Source: Deltaproteobacteria bacterium (lineage in GTDB: Bacteria; Myxococcota_A; Polyangia; HGW-17). From it: a stretch of DNA of 5,793 nucleotides. Made by a program: the position numbers and the translations under genes. The DNA lies in the NCBI GenBank assembly GCA_003249585.1, contig QKIM01000075.1, positions 1 to 5,793 of the forward strand, in the 5' to 3' direction. Below, piece after piece: positions 5,193 through 5,793 of the stretch. Numbering within the stretch: position 1 is the first letter of the stretch; each line of letters opens with the position of its first letter. The notes under the pieces were generated by a model. It worked only from the letters and a program-made list of their open reading frames with translations, was not told the origin of the DNA and ran no database searches.

Positions 5193-5793
5193 ACGGCACC
5201 CTCGCAGACGCCGTCACCGGCGGGATCCGCGATCTCGAACCCAGCTACGATGCCAGCCCCGTCTCCTTTGCCTTCCTCACGGGGGGCGTGGTCCGGGAGT
5301 CCATCGAGGAGGGTGTTACGGGAGCTGTCACGGTTGCAGACATCTATCGCGCCGTTCCGCGGGGGATGGGATTGGACGAAGTGCCGGGTTGGCCCGTTGT
5401 GACCTTCTACATCACCCGCGCAGAGCTGCGTGTGTTGCTCAATACGATGGCGGAAGCACTGATGGGGAATGTCCCCTTCGAATACTACCTGCACGTGTCG
5501 GGGTTGCGGTATGTGTACGACCCGGCGAGGCCGCAGTTCGACCGGGTCGTCGCCGCCTTTCGCTGTTCCGGGGAGCATACCCGGATCGGGTGTCTGACAT
5601 CGGGAGGCGGCGAGACCATCGATCTCGAGGACGCCACGAGCCTCGTTCGCGTGGCCGTCGATGCCGCCCTTGCGCGCTTCCTTCCCGAGATGCACAACGC
5701 CCTCGAGACGGATTTGATCATCTCCCCAAGGACCAAGGAAGGGACCGCCCTGGACATGGATGCGGTCTCCCAGTTCACCGGTTGTCTCTTCAA
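5189..5793 (+). CDS. 5'-nucleotidase C-terminal domain fragment (partial, runs off right edge; possibly pseudogene part)
   Basis: This frame is open from 5141 to the window end; family-like sequence begins at about the GTG at 5189, which overlaps the preceding TGA by four bases (GTGA). The 201 visible residues match the 5'-nucleotidase C-terminal (substrate-binding) domain in order. N-G-T-L-A-D-A-V (2-9) is at the domain's usual G-N-L-x-A-D-A start, then L-T-G-G-V-V-R (30-36), V-T-V-A-D-I-Y-R-A-V-P-R-G (47-59), I-T-R-A-E-L-R-V-L-L (75-84) and V-S-G-L-R-Y-V-Y-D-P (103-112). The conserved N-G-G-G-I-R has become T-G-G-V-V-R and P-F-G-N has become P-R-G-M, so nucleotide binding may be altered. 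There is no good Shine-Dalgarno and no signal peptide. It is either the detached second half of the preceding gene, translated only by coupling, or a dead remnant; a sequencing or assembly error is also possible. Confidence 0.65.
   Translation, partial: MNGTLADAVTGGIRDLEPSYDASPVSFAFLTGGVVRESIEEGVTGAVTVADIYRAVPRGMGLDEVPGWPVVTFYITRAELRVLLNTMAEALMGNVPFEYYLHVSGLRYVYDPARPQFDRVVAAFRCSGEHTRIGCLTSGGGETIDLEDATSLVRVAVDAALARFLPEMHNALETDLIISPRTKEGTALDMDAVSQFTGCLF

Overview
The window is GC-rich and densely coded, apart from two intergenic gaps. It most likely comes from a Gram-negative bacterium of the Myxococcota or wider deltaproteobacterial kind. This rests mainly on the last gene, which has an export signal followed by an Asp/Gly/Cys-rich MopE-like motif (C-D-N-G-L-D-D-D-G-D-G) that is abundant in secreted proteins of those groups. 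The taxonomic call is inference; no rRNA or marker gene is present.

Layout. (1) Positions 1-504, minus strand: the N-terminal half of a flippase-like multi-pass membrane protein (UPF0104 / lysylphosphatidylglycerol-synthase transmembrane family), cut by the left edge. (2) 505-786: a divergent intergenic region with a candidate promoter for the rightward operon and small dyad symmetries. (3) 787-4437, plus strand: a tightly coupled three-gene operon. It holds rfbA (glucose-1-phosphate thymidylyltransferase), rfbB (dTDP-glucose 4,6-dehydratase) and a 576-residue GT-C-type membrane glycosyltransferase, with overlapping or nearly touching stop and start codons. (4) 4438-4628: an intergenic region with a perfect 10-bp hairpin followed by A8, then a weak promoter and a strong Shine-Dalgarno. 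(5) 4629-5793, plus strand: a secreted 5'-nucleotidase/UshA-like gene that appears broken. Its N-terminal metallophosphatase portion stops at 5192, and the C-terminal 5'-nucleotidase domain continues in another frame from about 5189 past the right edge. About 200 residues of the usual family fold are absent at the junction.

How they fit. RfbA and RfbB make dTDP-glucose and then dTDP-4-keto-6-deoxy-glucose, the branch point for rhamnose and other deoxysugars. The GT-C enzyme probably transfers a lipid-linked sugar on the periplasmic side of the membrane, and the divergent flippase-like protein is of a kind often found with lipid or polysaccharide export. Together they look like part of a cell-surface glycan locus; rfbC and rfbD are not in the window. 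The nucleotidase-like gene seems to be a separate unit.

The most unusual signal is that last gene. Besides being split and shortened, it has lost several hallmark metal ligands of the metallophosphatase fold in the part that remains, so it looks like a degenerate or non-catalytic relative. I found no CRISPR array, tRNA, rRNA, insertion sequence or clearly new defence-type system.
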